NCBI GenBank assembly: GCA_030146225.1
Contig: JASLCA010000239.1
Location: 1 to 7,681, forward strand
Length of the DNA: 7,681 nt
Direction: 5' to 3'
Source: Sphingobacterium sp.
GTDB taxonomy: Bacteria > Bacteroidota > Bacteroidia > Sphingobacteriales > Sphingobacteriaceae
The notes beneath the pieces are model-generated. The model had not been told where the DNA came from. It did not search any database and worked only from the letters and a program-made list of their open reading frames with translations. Positions within the stretch are counted from its first letter, which is position 1; the number at the start of each line of letters is the position of its first letter. Positions 1 to 6,014 of this stretch are shown in pieces. The translations under genes were made by a program, and so were the position numbers.

Positions 1-559
1 CAAAATGAGTATCCCAAACTTTTTCTGCTATCTCCGTTCTGGAGAGTACACGTTCTGGATTCTGTAGCATATACTCTAAAAGCTTGAATTCCTTTGGAGT
101 CAGGTTGATATCCTTGTCGCCCCGCTTTACCAGCTTGCTATGTAGATTCATCTCCAGATCACTGTACCGAATTATAAAGCCAATATTCTGGCTGGGCTTG
201 TTGTTTCTTTTGAGCAAGGCTCGAATTCGAGCGAGCAGCTCTCGCATCTCAAAGGGCTTGACTAAATAGTCATCCGCTCCGGCATCAAAGCCTTCTACCT
301 TATCATCGGTTGTTCCCAAAGCCGTCAGCATTAAGATGGGGGTATCGGGCTTTGTCTGGCGGATTTCCTTGCTTAGATCTAAACCATCCATCTTGGGGAG
401 TATTACATCCGTAATGATTAAATCATAATTGTTCTGCAAAGCTAGCTTTTTACCTGAAAGGCCATCATATGCTAATGTAGGGGTGAAGCCATGCTCGGTC
501 AATACCCTTTCAATAAGCTCTGCAACCCGCAAATCATCTTCGATAAGGAGAATATTCAT
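1..559 (-). CDS. OmpR-family DNA-binding response regulator (C-terminus cut by window edge)
   Basis: Cytoplasmic response regulator of a two-component system: a sensor kinase phosphorylates its receiver domain and the winged-helix domain then binds promoter DNA. The minus-strand reading frame is open from ATG at 559-557 to the window edge, giving 186 residues of an expected 225 or so. The receiver domain spans about residues 1-118 and starts MNILLIEDD. Its acidic pair is D8/D9, the phospho-acceptor aspartate is D51 (in IITDVILPKMDG), the switch threonine is T79 (LMLTAL) and the conserved lysine is K101 (DDYLVKPF). The OmpR/PhoB winged helix begins near residue 127; LTPKEFKLLEYM (153-164) and VLSRTEIAEKVWD (171-183) are typical, and the recognition helix lies mostly outside the window. 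The start is supported because MNILLIEDD is the canonical first beta-strand. It resembles the CusR/copper-type subgroup common in Bacteroidota, but the stimulus cannot be told. A partner histidine kinase is expected to the left. It diverges from the sigma-factor gene. Confidence 0.95.
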   Translation of the reverse strand, partial: MNILLIEDDLRVAELIERVLTEHGFTPTLAYDGLSGKKLALQNNYDLIITDVILPKMDGLDLSKEIRQTKPDTPILMLTALGTTDDKVEGFDAGADDYLVKPFEMRELLARIRALLKRNNKPSQNIGFIIRYSDLEMNLHSKLVKRGDKDINLTPKEFKLLEYMLQNPERVLSRTEIAEKVWDTHF

Positions 560-562
560 ATT

Positions 563-591
563 CAAAGTTAATGAAATATTTTTACTGACAA
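563..591 (-). promoter_or_regulatory. Predicted Bacteroidota sigma-A promoter of the response-regulator gene
   Basis: Read on the minus strand, TAACTTTG (570 down to 563) fits the Bacteroidota -7 consensus TAnnTTTG exactly, and a TTG (591-589) lies 18 bases upstream as a -33 element. No other full match to the -7 consensus was seen on this strand in the 560-905 gap, and the gene must be transcribed from this gap because its upstream neighbour points the other way. The -7 box ends only three bases before the ATG at 559, so initiation would fall on or beside the start codon and the mRNA would be leaderless. The short motif could occur by chance. Confidence 0.4.
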
Positions 592-755
592 TTGGAGAAT
601 TAAATGAAAGCCAAGCATTTCCACAATTGAACTTCTTTTTATGCGGATCCCTAAGGATGAGCTGGAGCAGTATATCTAAATTGGCAGTTTATACTAGCTG
701 CAGATGGCTTCTGGAGCAGGGCGCGTTTTTTAACAGATAAGCAAGCTCTTCCTTA

Positions 756-778
756 TAGATTAATCTAAAAGCCTAGGC
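756..778. promoter_or_regulatory. Adjacent palindromes, possible operator
   Basis: A perfect 12-base palindrome (TAGATTAATCTA, 756-767) is followed after three bases by a perfect 8-base palindrome (GCCTAGGC, 771-778). Both sit near the middle of the divergent intergenic region, where a dimeric regulator could influence either gene. The symmetry is directly visible; a binding role is only inferred, and no regulator of known site preference matches it. Confidence 0.25.
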
Positions 779-860
779 ATAAACTACTGCTGGAACTGTA
801 GGCTTGTTGGTAAATATTTCCTGTTTTAATTGCAACATTTTTAAAACTTAGGTTGTAAAA

Positions 861-891
861 TTGCTATCTGTGAAACATTTTTTTACATTTG
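861..891 (+). promoter_or_regulatory. Predicted Bacteroidota sigma-A promoter of the ECF sigma gene
   Basis: TACATTTG at 884-891 matches the Bacteroidota -7 consensus TAnnTTTG exactly, with TTG at 861-863 placed 20 bases upstream as the -33 element. Initiation would fall about 4-7 bases after the -7 box, leaving a leader of only about 8-11 bases before the ATG at 906. This suggests that the sigma gene is transcribed by the housekeeping polymerase rather than by its own product. Confidence 0.5.
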
Positions 892-903
892 TTTAGCAGA
901 TAG
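864..903. repeat. Inverted repeat flanking the sigma-gene -7 box
   Basis: CTATCTG (864-870) and CAGATAG (897-903) are exact reverse complements. They bracket the predicted -7 element and their centres are 33 bases apart, about three helical turns. This could be a split operator, or chance: a 7-base inverted repeat in a gap of this size is not rare. Confidence 0.25.
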
Positions 904-905
904 TA

Positions 906-1472
906 ATGAGCAGAAAGACAAACCATAAGGACAATTTAGCAGTAGAAAACCTTTCCCCAGAAGATGAGGCCCTACGCTTGTTGTTTAACGATATCTTTTA
1001 CTCCTATGAAAAACCCCTCTTTAAGCTGGCTTTAAACCTCTGTAAGGATACTGATGTAGCGCATGATGTCGTGCATGATGTATTTATGAAGTTATGGGAG
1101 ATTCGGCAGCAACTCCAAGAGATTAAGTCTATAGAAGCTTTTCTATTTACCATGACCCGCAACAAGGTGATGGACTACCTGAGAAAGGTGGCTTCAGATA
1201 CGCGTCTTCGCCAAGCAATATGGGACGCTATGCAAGATATTGTAGACAATCAGGAACAATCTTATGAGGAGAAAGAGTACAGGGCCATCCTAAGGCAAGC
1301 CATAGAGCAACTACCTGCTCAAAGGAAAGCGATCTACCTTTTACGGGATGCAGGCTTTAACTACCAAGAGATTGCCGATGAGATGCAGCTCTCCAAGCAT
1401 ACGGTTAAAAACCAAGTGAGTGCGGCGCTAAAGTCACTACGTCAGAGTTTATCCAAGTTTCTGACTTTTTAA
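906..1472 (+). CDS. ECF-type RNA polymerase sigma factor (FecI-like, Bacteroidota SusC/D-associated)
   Basis: Alternative sigma factor of 188 residues, the usual size for the group, which directs core RNA polymerase to the promoter of a nutrient-uptake locus when released by its anti-sigma partner. Sigma region 2 covers about residues 26-96. It includes DVAHDVVHDVFMKLWE (50-65), the core-binding helix, and LFTMTRNKVMDYLRK (80-94), which should contact the -10 region. Region 4 covers about 132-181, with LPAQRKAIYLLRDAGF leading into the helix-turn-helix YQEIADEMQLSKHTVKNQV (153-171) that reads the -35 region. Regions 1 and 3 are absent, as in ECF sigmas. The start at 906 is the only reasonable ATG: the next methionine lies inside region 2. 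No Shine-Dalgarno sequence precedes it. The FecR-like gene 112 bases downstream is the expected anti-sigma. That it controls susC/susD is inferred from gene order. Confidence 0.95.
   Translation: MSRKTNHKDNLAVENLSPEDEALRLLFNDIFYSYEKPLFKLALNLCKDTDVAHDVVHDVFMKLWEIRQQLQEIKSIEAFLFTMTRNKVMDYLRKVASDTRLRQAIWDAMQDIVDNQEQSYEEKEYRAILRQAIEQLPAQRKAIYLLRDAGFNYQEIADEMQLSKHTVKNQVSAALKSLRQSLSKFLTF
1441..1470 (+). terminator. Weak intrinsic-terminator-like hairpin at the end of the sigma gene
   Basis: GTCAGA (1441-1446) pairs with TCTGAC (1460-1465), a 6-base stem (7 with a G-U pair) around a 13-base loop or slightly less, and is followed at once by five T residues and a further T-rich stretch to 1484. The hairpin overlaps the last codons of the sigma gene. 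The stem is short and the loop large, so it would be a weak or conditional terminator that reduces read-through into the anti-sigma gene. It may have no function. Confidence 0.3.
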
Positions 1473-1508
1473 TTATATTTTTTATAGCTGATTTACAGTT
1501 TGTTAGGT

Positions 1509-1575
1509 TTATTTTATTAAAATAAGCACATCAGGATAGGACGAATTCGCCTGTGCTACGTCTTCTCTATAGAGA
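1509..1575. repeat. Three palindromes between sigma and anti-sigma genes
   Basis: The gap holds an AT-rich perfect inverted repeat (TTATTTTA, one T, TAAAATAA; 1509-1525), the 8-base palindrome CGAATTCG (1542-1549) and a perfect 12-base palindrome TCTCTATAGAGA (1564-1575). The last ends nine bases before the anti-sigma ATG and contains AGAGA (1571-1575), the only purine run that could act as a ribosome site, so in mRNA it could fold over the initiation region. No full TAnnTTTG match was found in this gap. A regulatory role is inferred. Confidence 0.35.
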
Positions 1576-1584
1576 TCGAATACT

Positions 1585-2595
1585 ATGGAAAAGCGGCTTC
1601 GCTATTTACTACAACAATATTATACAAATAAGGCCAGTCATAAAGAGCTTACGGAGTTCTTTGATATGGTTCGAACTGCGCGTTTTGATGCACAGTTGGC
1701 GGAGCTACTTCAGGAATATTACACGGACTTAAAGCGGCAAGACCCTTCTTTAACCTTTGTAGATCAAGAGGGAAGATTGTCAGCCAATGCTGTCGAGCAA
1801 GCTTTGCAGCCACAGGCAGCGACTATGCCAAAGAAAAAATCCCAAAAACTGCCTCTTATGCTTGCTACGGCAGCCTTGTTAGCGATTGTCTTTACGGGCA
1901 CTTACCTGTTTTTACAGCCTGGATCCATTTCGAATCGGATGGCGCAGGAGCATGTGATCAAGGAGTCCGCACAGGATGAGTACAAGATTATCAGCCTTTC
2001 CGATGGGACCAAGGTCTGGTTGAATGGTTCTTCTAGACTAGAATACCCGCAAGAATTTAGTGCTGGATCGGATAGAGAGGTTCGCTTAATTGGGGAAGCC
2101 TACTTCGAGGTGAGCAAGGCGGCAGATTGGCCCTTTATAGTGCATACCGGAGAGGTGCAGACTGTTGTCTTGGGCACGGAGTTTAATATCAAGGCCTATC
2201 CAGGGATGCAGGATGTGATGGTGGCGGTAAAAAGTGGAAAGGTCCGTGTGCGCAAGGAGAATAAGGTGCTGGCAACCTTGGTGAAGAATGAAGAGTTTCG
2301 CATCGCCCTTGAAACCAATGCTTTGAGTGGTGATGAAAGAGTTTTGCTCGATAAAACAGCTGGGAATTGGAAGGAAGGTTATCTGGAGTACGAGGATGAG
2401 ACCTTGGCATCAATAGTCGCGGATATTGCCCGTGTTTATGGCATTCAGATCGAACTCAAAAGCGAGAGCCTATCCCAAAAGCTTGTTACTACCGCGATGC
2501 GAAAGGACATTGGCCCAGCGCAGGTATTGCATATTATCTGCACATTGACAGATACAAAAATGACCCATGAGAACAACAAATACATCCTTTATTAA
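1585..2595 (+). CDS. FecR-family anti-sigma factor, inner-membrane
   Basis: Single-pass inner-membrane regulator that holds the ECF sigma factor in the cytoplasm and receives a signal from the outer-membrane transporter in the periplasm. At 336 residues it has normal family length and layout. The cytoplasmic sigma-binding part is about 1-85, with a basic KKK (83-85) before the membrane segment at about 89-111 (LMLATAALLAIVFTGTYLFL), giving an N-in topology. The periplasmic FecR domain is about 134-224, with LSDGTKVWLNGSSRLEYP (138-155), GEAYFEV (170-176) and VLGTEFNIKAY (195-205). The C-terminal DUF4974/STN-like domain is about 265-336, with GYLEYEDETLASIVADIARV (265-284), and ends KYILY. The ATG at 1585 is the first in frame and gives a normal N-terminus; only a weak AGAGA precedes it. 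It follows its presumed partner sigma by an unusually wide 112-base gap. Its ligand is the STN domain of the downstream transporter, by analogy with FecA-FecR. Confidence 0.95.
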   Translation: MEKRLRYLLQQYYTNKASHKELTEFFDMVRTARFDAQLAELLQEYYTDLKRQDPSLTFVDQEGRLSANAVEQALQPQAATMPKKKSQKLPLMLATAALLAIVFTGTYLFLQPGSISNRMAQEHVIKESAQDEYKIISLSDGTKVWLNGSSRLEYPQEFSAGSDREVRLIGEAYFEVSKAADWPFIVHTGEVQTVVLGTEFNIKAYPGMQDVMVAVKSGKVRVRKENKVLATLVKNEEFRIALETNALSGDERVLLDKTAGNWKEGYLEYEDETLASIVADIARVYGIQIELKSESLSQKLVTTAMRKDIGPAQVLHIICTLTDTKMTHENNKYILY

Positions 2596-2641
2596 CCGCT
2601 AAATTAGAAAACGATGAGCTAATATCTACTAGAAATAAAGA

Positions 2642-2671
2642 AGCCACCCCGGCTGGACCCCGGTGATGGCT
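2642..2671 (+). promoter_or_regulatory. GC-rich hairpin in the susC leader
   Basis: In the 124-base gap between anti-sigma and susC, AGCCA (2642-2646) pairs with TGGCT (2667-2671). The stem continues inward, past a bulged A2666, with C2647-G2665 and then, after one C-U mismatch, CCGG (2649-2652) with CCGG (2660-2663), closing a 7-base loop. This is a clearly GC-rich element in otherwise AT-rich DNA. No T-run follows, so it is not a standard terminator. Its place about 50 bases ahead of the start suggests a 5' leader structure affecting translation, stability or attenuation of the transporter mRNA. The pairing is visible; the function is inferred. Confidence 0.45.
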
Positions 2672-2719
2672 AACAGATTCAATAAATTACTAACGTTATA
2701 CTAAATCCTTATCAAAATT

Positions 2720-5700
2720 ATGCATTTCATTCGAAAAGAGTGCACAGGAAGACTATTTATGAAAATATCCTTACTTGCCCTATTATTTAGCTGCTTCGCA
2801 ACCTTTGCGGCCTTTAGCTCCTCAGCCCAGAATCTGCGGGAGATCAAGGCTTCCTTATCCGAGGAAACGACAAGCTTAAAGGAAGCTTTACGGCAGCTTC
2901 AACAACAGACAAAATTTAGATTTACCTACTTAAGTAGTGATGTAAATCCATTAAAGGCAGTTCATGTCAGCAAGAAAAGCAATAACCTAGCTTCTCTCTT
3001 GGATGACTTACTCGCCAATACTGATCTTCAATACCAACAGGTAGGACAAAGTATTGTTATAAAAAAACTGGGTACTAAGCCTACGGCGGCTGCCCAGACT
3101 GATCCCCTTAAGGGAAAGATCCGCGATGAGCATGGAAATGCGCTGCCTGGGGTTACTATTCGGGTTAAAGGTTCGGAAGTTACTGTGCTGACGGATGCCG
3201 AAGGAAACTTTCAACTGCCTGCATCCAAGGTGAAAAACCCTGTACTTGTCGCTTCCTATTTAGGCTATCAAAGCCTGGAGTTTACCTATCATGCTGATGC
3301 GCAGGGGCAGCTCGTTTGGAACTTAGCGCCCGATCTTGGCAATATTGATGAGGTGACTGTGATTGCTTATGGAACGACTAGTAAGCGGGTGAGTACTTCG
3401 TCTACAGCAGGTGTTAACAGTGAGTTAATTGCCCGTTCGCCTGTAAACAATCCCTTGGAGGCTTTGCAAGGACGAATCGCTGGGCTTGAAATTAATAGCT
3501 CGAGCGGCTTACCTGGAAGTGCTTTTACGGTGCGCCTCAGGGGGCTTAACTCTGCCAATGAGGGAGCAAATGAACCCCTTTATATTATTGATGGGGTTCC
3601 TTATTTCTCGGAATCTCTAAACATGTTTACAGGTGATAATGGTCGCCAAAGCCCATTGGCTGCGATCAATCCCGCTGATATTGAGCGAATCGATGTATTA
3701 AAAGATGCTGATGCGACCGCGATCTATGGTTCTAGGGGCGCCAATGGGGTGATTCTAATTACCACTAAAAAGGGTAAATCAGGTTCCACACGCTTCAATG
3801 CCAATGTATATACAGGTGCTGGCAAGGTGACCAATCAGATTGAAATGCTTAGTACTGCTGAATACTTAACCTTAAGAAGGGAGGCATTTGCCAATTCCAA
3901 TGAATCTCCTTCGGCAGAATTGCCTGACTTAAATATATGGAGTGCCACGGAAGACCGCCAATGGCAAAAGGAATTGCTCGGAAATACCGCCAAACTTACG
4001 GAGGCGAACTTTTCAATTTCAGGCGGGTCAGAGCTTACCAATTTTTTGTTAAGCGGTACCTTTCGGAATGAAAGTACGGTTCAGCCGGGTGACAATGGTT
4101 ACAAGAAGGGCAGTGGTATGTTGACTGTTGGACATCGTTCTAGCAATAATAAGTTTAGCGTAACGGCTACCGCAAATTATACAGGCGATTTTAATAATGC
4201 ATTGTCCACCGACATTAGTCAATACTACAATCTTCCACCCAATCTGCCTATCTATAATGAAAATGGTCAGTATTATTGGTATGGCACAGTCCAAAACCCA
4301 ATAGCCTTTTTAGATCGTAGACACGAAACTAAGAACAAGGCCTTATTGACAAGTACAAATCTGCGCTATAGCCCTATTGCAGGCTTAAACCTATCGGCTA
4401 ATTTAGGCTACAATAATACCAGCTTAAATCAGTTACAAATGTATCCCTTAAGCAGTTTTTCTCCTGAAACGGCTTCTGCAACTAACTTTTCTTATTTTGG
4501 GAATAGCAGTATTGGATCCTACAATATAGAGCCTCATGCTTCTTACACCTTTCAATTGGGCAAGGGGACTTTTGATGCCTTAGTAGGAGGGACTTGGAAT
4601 GAGCGTATTCGGGATGGCCTATCCTTACATGCTGAAGACTTTAGTTCGGATGCCTTACTCAATAATATTTCAGCGGCAGTAACCGTAAGACCACGTGCGG
4701 CTAATTACTACAAGTATCGCTATCAAGCTGCCTTTGCGCGCTTGACTTACAACTATGCCAATAAGTATATTGTTAATGGTACTTTCCGTAGAGATGGTTC
4801 TTCGCGCTTTGGTCCAGACAGACGTATAGGGAACTTTGGCTCGGTAGGGGCAGCCTGGGTGTTTACGGAAGAAAAGGGCTTGGCAGAAGCTTTACCTTTC
4901 TTAAGCTTTGGTAAGCTGCGTGGAAGTTTTGGGACAACTGGAAATGATCAGATTGGGGATTATGGCTTTTTGGAAACATGGAGCTCTACCACTTATCCTT
5001 ATGGAGGAATTAGTGGTTTTTATCCTACTCGCGTAGCCAACCCTGCCTATAGTTGGGAGAGCAACCGCAAGCTAGAAGGCGGATTGGAACTTGCTTTTTT
5101 AGCCGGCAGACTAACCCTAAATGTGAATCATTATTTTAATAAATCTGACAATCAATTAATCCAAAGTGTGTTGTCTCCACAGACGGGCTTTACAGGCTTT
5201 ACAGCCAATTTGGAAGGAATCGTTGAAAATAGAGGTTGGGAGTTTGAAGTGGCTTCTACCAATTTTAAGACGCCCGATTTTGAATGGACAACTTCTGCTA
5301 ACTTGACGGTTTCACGCAATAAATTGGTGGCATATCCAGGCTTAGAAGGCTCGGCTATGGCGAGTAAATATGCTATTGGTCATCCTTTAGATGTTGTTTT
5401 TGGTTATAAGTTTACTGGCGTAGATCCGCAGACTGGGATTGCCCAATTTGCAGATTTGAGTGGCGATGGTGCGGTTAAGAATGAGTTGGCCGACATGTAT
5501 CCAATGGGGACGCATCTGCCGAAGTTCTTTGGGGGGATAAACAATAGTTTTCGCTATAAGAACTTTGATTTGAGCTTCCTTGTGCAGTTTGTAAAGCAGG
5601 AGGGCGAAGGACTTAACTTTGGCTATATGGCGCCAGCAGCACTTGGTATTATGACAAACTTTGACAAGTCAGCGCTTGACCGCTGGAGAAATCCTGGGGA

Positions 5701-6004
5701 TATTACGGATATTCCGCGAGCTGCTTCACGTTCTAATGATCCGGCTTATTCCAGCTATAATACCTTCTACCGTCACTCGGATGCGCAGTGGGTGGACGCC
5801 TCCTTTATACGCTTAAAAAATCTTATGCTAAGCTATGATTTCACCTCCTTGCTACCGGCTTTAAAAGCGGAACGCATCAGTCTGTATGCACAAGGGCAAA
5901 ACCTGTTTACCCTAACGAAGTATGATGGCTTTGACCCCGAAACACAGGGTAGGGTAGTGCCACCTCTTAAATACTATACAGTAGGTCTTCGTTTCACTTA
6001 TTAA
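2720..6004 (+). CDS. SusC/RagA-family TonB-dependent outer-membrane transporter with STN signalling domain
   Basis: Outer-membrane beta-barrel importing an oligomeric nutrient using TonB energy, paired with the SusD-like lipoprotein next to it. The 1094 residues fall in the usual range. In order: signal peptide about 1-37 (hydrophobic core LLALLFSCFATFAAF, cleavage likely after SSAQ); STN domain about 42-116, the module that talks to FecR-type anti-sigmas; carboxypeptidase-D-regulatory-like domain about 129-205 (GNALPGVTIRVKG, LTDAEGNFQLP); a TonB-box-like segment IDEVTVIAYG (209-218); plug about 225-352 with PLYIIDGVPY (286-295) and the SusC signature IDVLKDADATAIYGSRGANG (324-343); then the barrel to the C-terminal YYTVGLRFTY, which ends in an aromatic residue as outer-membrane proteins do. 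The start is uncertain: ATG 2720 gives a basic 13-residue extension, while ATG 2759 has a ribosome-site match. Transcription is presumably driven by the upstream sigma factor. Substrate unknown. No frameshift or truncation is seen. Confidence 0.96.
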   Translation: MHFIRKECTGRLFMKISLLALLFSCFATFAAFSSSAQNLREIKASLSEETTSLKEALRQLQQQTKFRFTYLSSDVNPLKAVHVSKKSNNLASLLDDLLANTDLQYQQVGQSIVIKKLGTKPTAAAQTDPLKGKIRDEHGNALPGVTIRVKGSEVTVLTDAEGNFQLPASKVKNPVLVASYLGYQSLEFTYHADAQGQLVWNLAPDLGNIDEVTVIAYGTTSKRVSTSSTAGVNSELIARSPVNNPLEALQGRIAGLEINSSSGLPGSAFTVRLRGLNSANEGANEPLYIIDGVPYFSESLNMFTGDNGRQSPLAAINPADIERIDVLKDADATAIYGSRGANGVILITTKKGKSGSTRFNANVYTGAGKVTNQIEMLSTAEYLTLRREAFANSNESPSAELPDLNIWSATEDRQWQKELLGNTAKLTEANFSISGGSELTNFLLSGTFRNESTVQPGDNGYKKGSGMLTVGHRSSNNKFSVTATANYTGDFNNALSTDISQYYNLPPNLPIYNENGQYYWYGTVQNPIAFLDRRHETKNKALLTSTNLRYSPIAGLNLSANLGYNNTSLNQLQMYPLSSFSPETASATNFSYFGNSSIGSYNIEPHASYTFQLGKGTFDALVGGTWNERIRDGLSLHAEDFSSDALLNNISAAVTVRPRAANYYKYRYQAAFARLTYNYANKYIVNGTFRRDGSSRFGPDRRIGNFGSVGAAWVFTEEKGLAEALPFLSFGKLRGSFGTTGNDQIGDYGFLETWSSTTYPYGGISGFYPTRVANPAYSWESNRKLEGGLELAFLAGRLTLNVNHYFNKSDNQLIQSVLSPQTGFTGFTANLEGIVENRGWEFEVASTNFKTPDFEWTTSANLTVSRNKLVAYPGLEGSAMASKYAIGHPLDVVFGYKFTGVDPQTGIAQFADLSGDGAVKNELADMYPMGTHLPKFFGGINNSFRYKNFDLSFLVQFVKQEGEGLNFGYMAPAALGIMTNFDKSALDRWRNPGDITDIPRAASRSNDPAYSSYNTFYRHSDAQWVDASFIRLKNLMLSYDFTSLLPALKAERISLYAQGQNLFTLTKYDGFDPETQGRVVPPLKYYTVGLRFTY
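2746..2751 (+). promoter_or_regulatory. Shine-Dalgarno-like site inside the annotated susC 5' end
   Basis: AGGAAG lies seven bases before an in-frame ATG at 2759 (codon 14 of the longer reading). No such site precedes the upstream ATG at 2720. This favours 2759 as the real or an alternative start, which would produce a compact signal peptide beginning MKISLLALL. Bacteroidota depend little on Shine-Dalgarno pairing, so the site does not settle the question. Confidence 0.35.
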
Positions 6005-6014
6005 CCTTTTGACT

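Larger units (their letters stand above)
560..905. other. Divergent intergenic region, no gene found
   Basis: This 346-base gap separates the divergent response-regulator and sigma-factor genes. No convincing protein frame was found on either strand: the few ATG-started frames inside it close after a handful of codons, and the longer plus-strand frame entering it is antisense to the response regulator. It holds a promoter candidate at each end. In the middle there are two adjacent perfect palindromes, TAGATTAATCTA (756-767) and GCCTAGGC (771-778), which could be an operator, and a 7-base inverted repeat AAGCCTA (769-775)/TAGGCTT (799-805). No tRNA- or rRNA-like sequence was seen. Confidence 0.6.

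Noticed and set aside
429..740. 103-codon plus-strand open frame
   Set aside because: Its first part is antisense to the well-supported response-regulator gene and the rest runs through intergenic DNA; the translation has no recognisable motif or plausible start context.
1504..1511. TAGGTTTA as a -7 promoter element for the anti-sigma gene
   Set aside because: It misses the final G of TAnnTTTG and no TTTG/TTG lies at the right distance upstream.
2189..2413. Minus-strand open frame inside the anti-sigma gene
   Set aside because: It lies wholly opposite a conserved FecR domain and its composition (rich in P, H and S) is typical of a shadow frame.
6009..6014. TTG start two codons upstream for the SusD-like protein
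   Set aside because: ATG at 6015 gives the normal lipoprotein leader and leaves the expected short spacing from the susC stop; TTG adds only two residues.
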